Positions 30,803 to 32,337 of a stretch of 32,337 bases of DNA are shown here, one piece after another. The stretch is from a virus, in IMG/VR virus record IMGVR_UViG_3300037115_000027, positions 1 to 32,337 of that record; one strand, given 5' to 3'. The translations under genes and the position numbers were made by a program. The notes beneath the pieces were generated by a model. The model saw nothing but the letters and a program-made list of their open reading frames with translations. It did no database searches and had not been told where the DNA came from. Position 1 is the first letter of the stretch. Each line of letters starts with the position of its first letter.

Positions 30803-31153
30803 TCACAGCGCATCCGTAGGGTAGGACTCATCCCGAAGCCGTGAGGGAGGATATGGATGAGAGTTCGCTAGTTCAAGCAAAACGTCCGCATGGCATGGCG
30901 TTCCAATAGGACACCAGCAAGCAAGATTCTTCCCGCTAAGCTCGTATATATCGAGACCTCCAGCGTCGAATCTCCATCGACCATCCTTATTCCAGAAGTG
31001 AGAACGGTATAAAGCGACACATTCAGATGCGTCTCCATCCTCGCCAACAACGTAAGGATTTCCGAACTTTCCCGGACGTGTGACGCACACCGTATGCTCG
31101 GGCATTCTCCATCCACGCGTGCGCTTCCGTTGGATTCTAATCGGCTCGCTCAT
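30803..31153 (-). CDS. DUF4326 protein
   Basis: 116 aa. The family signature is clear: an RxxRxRGWRMPE start (residues about 8-19), VCVTRPGKFGNPYVVG (about 23-38), and the C-terminal GKNLACWCPIGTPCHADVLL (about 74-94) with three conserved Cys and a His. The family is common in phages; its role is unknown, and the Cys/His set suggests metal binding or nucleotide handling. AGAGG lies nine bases before the ATG. Last gene of the minus-strand operon; its tail ends YPTDAL. Confidence 0.85.
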   Translation of the reverse strand: MSEPIRIQRKRTRGWRMPEHTVCVTRPGKFGNPYVVGEDGDASECVALYRSHFWNKDGRWRFDAGGLDIYELSGKNLACWCPIGTPCHADVLLELANSHPYPPSRLRDESYPTDAL

Positions 31154-31159
31154 CTTGCA

Positions 31160-31429
31160 CTACCTCTCATTCATGGTTGATGGATCGTCAGGGACGTAGT
31201 CTGAGTAGAATGTCTCCGCGTCATGGTGAATACCGTCGGCATCTATGAACTCCATCACATCACCGACATGCCCATTCTGAAGTAGCCCGCAAACGTCGAA
31301 CTTCAGAAGTCCGGTCTCAACGCAGATACGATCAAGTGGCCATGTAATTTTGTCTCCCGCTAAACGAATAAACAAAGGCTGCGGAAGCGAGTTGATGTGC
31401 TTCATATTGAGAAGGTCGTCGGTCTTCAT
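31160..31429 (-). CDS. Hypothetical early protein, 89 aa
   Basis: Start chosen at ATG 31429, five bases after AAAGGA; ATG 31435 is two codons upstream. Mixed alpha/beta with LPQPLFIRLAGDKITWPLDR and LLKFDVCGLLQNGHVGDVME. Tail ends VPDDPSTMNER. Small soluble protein without recognised motif. It lies six bases before the DUF4326 gene. Confidence 0.65.
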   Translation of the reverse strand: MKTDDLLNMKHINSLPQPLFIRLAGDKITWPLDRICVETGLLKFDVCGLLQNGHVGDVMEFIDADGIHHDAETFYSDYVPDDPSTMNER

Positions 31430-31475
31430 ATTCATCCTTTCCTGGTTGATGGATCATGCGGCGTCGGTGGGGTGC

Positions 31476-31706
31476 CTAGAGCTTCGGAGGATCAAGTAAT
31501 GGCGTCCAGTGTGTTACCTCATACATTTTCTCCAGCAGGGTACAGTCAGTTCGTGTCCAACGACCAAATCCAGCCTCGTCTCTCCACCAAATCAAGGCGT
31601 CCGAAAATTGGTACTTCGTCTTGTCCCCGCGCTCGATGAAACTGCACCAAACGCGCTGCTGATCCTTTGGCTTACGCCGACTTGTCACTCTGATCCATTC
31701 GCTCAT
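31476..31706 (-). CDS. DUF551-type protein
   Basis: 76 aa. It matches DUF551 at both ends: start SEWIRVTSRRKPKDQQRVWC (family EWIsv...P.....Vlv) and end VTHWTPLLDPPK (family vThWmpLPePP). The middle holds aromatic strands (ALIWWRDEAGFGRWTR). Small phage and host-associated proteins of this family are common, with no known reaction. The start has AAAGGA seven bases upstream. Confidence 0.8.
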   Translation of the reverse strand: MSEWIRVTSRRKPKDQQRVWCSFIERGDKTKYQFSDALIWWRDEAGFGRWTRTDCTLLEKMYEVTHWTPLLDPPKL

Positions 31707-31737
31707 CCTTCTATCCTTTCAGGTAACTCTATCCGTG

Positions 31738-31944
31738 CTAGTCGTCGTCGTACACTTCATCCATCTGCGCCTGAGTGTATTTGCGATAGGTGATGGTCAA
31801 CGATTCGCCAGCTTCAAGGCCATCTAGGCGATCCCATATTGTTTGCAGGAGGGCTGATTCTGGGGCATCGTGGCGAATCACGGTGTAATCGTAGCCGCCT
31901 CTTTTATCCTCAACTTCGTAAACATCAATTAGCACTTCGCTCAT
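31738..31944 (-). CDS. Small acidic early protein, unknown
   Basis: 68 aa from ATG 31944-31942, which has GGAGG five bases upstream and overlaps the upstream stop by one base. ATG 31998 is upstream in frame but inside the neighbouring gene. Strand-rich start (SEVLIDVYEVEDKRGGYDYT) and a helix (LLQTIWDRLDGLEAGESLTI), ending YDDD. No family recognised. Confidence 0.7.
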   Translation of the reverse strand: MSEVLIDVYEVEDKRGGYDYTVIRHDAPESALLQTIWDRLDGLEAGESLTITYRKYTQAQMDEVYDDD

Positions 31945-32102
31945 CACGACCTCCAAACTTTCCACAACTCGTATCCACCGAAGCAGATAATCCCCCACAA
32001 CGCTAGAGCAATAGGAAGCAGGATAAGCATTGTGTTGAGCACGTTCGGCGTATGCTCGGCGTGGAATCCTCTACGAACTTCATCATCGGTTAGCGGCTTC
32101 AT
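31944..32102 (-). CDS. 52-aa one-TM early protein
   Basis: ATG 32102-32100 with AAGGAG nine bases upstream; the stop TGA overlaps the next ATG. A polar N-terminus (MKPLTDDEVRRGFHAEHTPN) is followed by a hydrophobic helix at residues about 25-41 (LILLPIALALWGIICF) and a short basic tail. Likely inner-membrane. No family recognised. Confidence 0.65.
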   Translation of the reverse strand: MKPLTDDEVRRGFHAEHTPNVLNTMLILLPIALALWGIICFGGYELWKVWRS

Positions 32103-32203
32103 TTCTCGGACTCCTTCTCAGACCAATCAAACACATCGGCGGACACAAGTGAATCGTCTTGTCTCTCATCTCCCCTCCTGCGTATCGCGCCCGGATGGAA
32201 CAT
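32099..32203 (-). CDS. Possible 34-aa early protein
   Basis: ATG 32203-32201 to TGA 32101-32099, whose stop overlaps the next start (ATGA). The product is Asp/Glu/Arg-rich (DERQDDSLVSADVFDWSEKE). It has no ribosome binding site. A competing frame from ATG 32169, which has AGGAGG four bases upstream and overlaps the XRE stop, gives a 28-aa Pro/Cys peptide with less natural composition. Only one of the two, at most, is likely real. Confidence 0.3.
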   Translation of the reverse strand: MFHPGAIRRRGDERQDDSLVSADVFDWSEKESEK

Positions 32204-32337
32204 ACTGCGCCACTCGCTTGTAGCCCAGCCGCTTAGCCAGTGTTTCGCTGATCTCGCGGCGTCCCTTGAGTATGTGACATATTAGTCCCGGCGTAATCTT
32301 CAGATTCTTCGCCGCCTCAGTCTGAGATGACAAAAGC
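32166..32337 (-). CDS. XRE-type HTH protein, 5' end outside window
   Basis: 56 residues visible. The frame holds a classic helix-turn-helix (SQTEAAKNLKITPGLICHIL then KGRREISETLAKRLGYKRV), as in small phage or antitoxin regulators. The N-terminus is cut by the right edge. It would head the minus-strand early operon and is a candidate for its repressor. The stop overlaps a downstream start (ATGA). Confidence 0.75.
   Translation of the reverse strand, partial: LLSSQTEAAKNLKITPGLICHILKGRREISETLAKRLGYKRVAQYVPSGRDTQEGR

Noticed and set aside
1-32337. Window as one closed circular phage genome
   Set aside because: Joining the ends puts the pentapeptide frame and the XRE frame out of phase and gives no sensible continuous gene; no terminal repeat is visible.

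Overview
The window is most of the late (virion and lysis) region of a tailed phage or prophage with a podovirus-type, T7-like virion gene order, plus the edges of two regulatory/early modules. What the sequence shows: terminase small and large subunits, a large portal, a scaffold, a major capsid protein, an adaptor-like protein, a long nozzle-like protein, a small GNAT-like protein, three Ala/Gly-rich internal-virion-like proteins, a tailspike and a GH108 lysozyme, in that order. No tape-measure, tube or sheath gene is visible. No integrase, replication gene, RNA polymerase, tRNA, rRNA or CRISPR was found. The host is probably a Gram-negative soil bacterium, perhaps Acidobacteriota. This is inferred from the look of the signal peptides, the zinc-ribbon/XRE regulator and the spike head, not from any search.

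Layout. (1) 1-780, minus: a cassette of a 57-aa membrane protein, a 24-aa membrane peptide and a pentapeptide-repeat protein that runs off the left edge, translationally coupled. (2) 710-772: back-to-back consensus promoters whose -35 boxes are the two arms of one perfect 7-bp inverted repeat. (3) 779-1725, plus: a small HTH protein whose mRNA looks leaderless, a zinc-ribbon/XRE regulator and a membrane-anchored coiled-coil protein. (4) 1789-2920, minus: an Ig-like strand-repeat protein and an Arg-rich orphan, each followed by GU-closed hairpins with T-rich tails on the minus strand. (5) 3063-8519, plus: TerS, a small structural protein, a ribbon-helix-helix (RHH) protein with four operator-like TGTTACA sites around its start, TerL, then eight small accessory genes, one secreted and one His-rich. 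(6) 8521-24404, plus: the head, neck, tail and ejection genes. (7) 24401-28080: a two-TM micro-protein, a short secreted paralogue of the spike head, and a 1072-aa tailspike that itself carries a Sec signal peptide. (8) 28138-30780: lysis genes (membrane/coiled-coil protein, GH108 endolysin, holin-like protein and several further small membrane proteins). (9) 30803-32337, minus: a compact early-type operon facing the late genes (DUF4326, DUF551, orphans, a one-TM protein, and an XRE protein cut by the right edge).

How the parts work together: plus-strand genes 3063-30780 read as one late transcription unit, with start/stop overlaps or gaps of a few bases at most junctions. They package DNA, build the capsid and short tail, eject DNA, degrade or bind surface polysaccharide, and lyse the cell. 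The outer minus-strand operons and the left HTH pair look like regulation and host-interaction functions. The least explained parts are the left cassette with its shared operator, the RHH gene and quadruple repeat inside the terminase operon, and the Sec-exported spike proteins.
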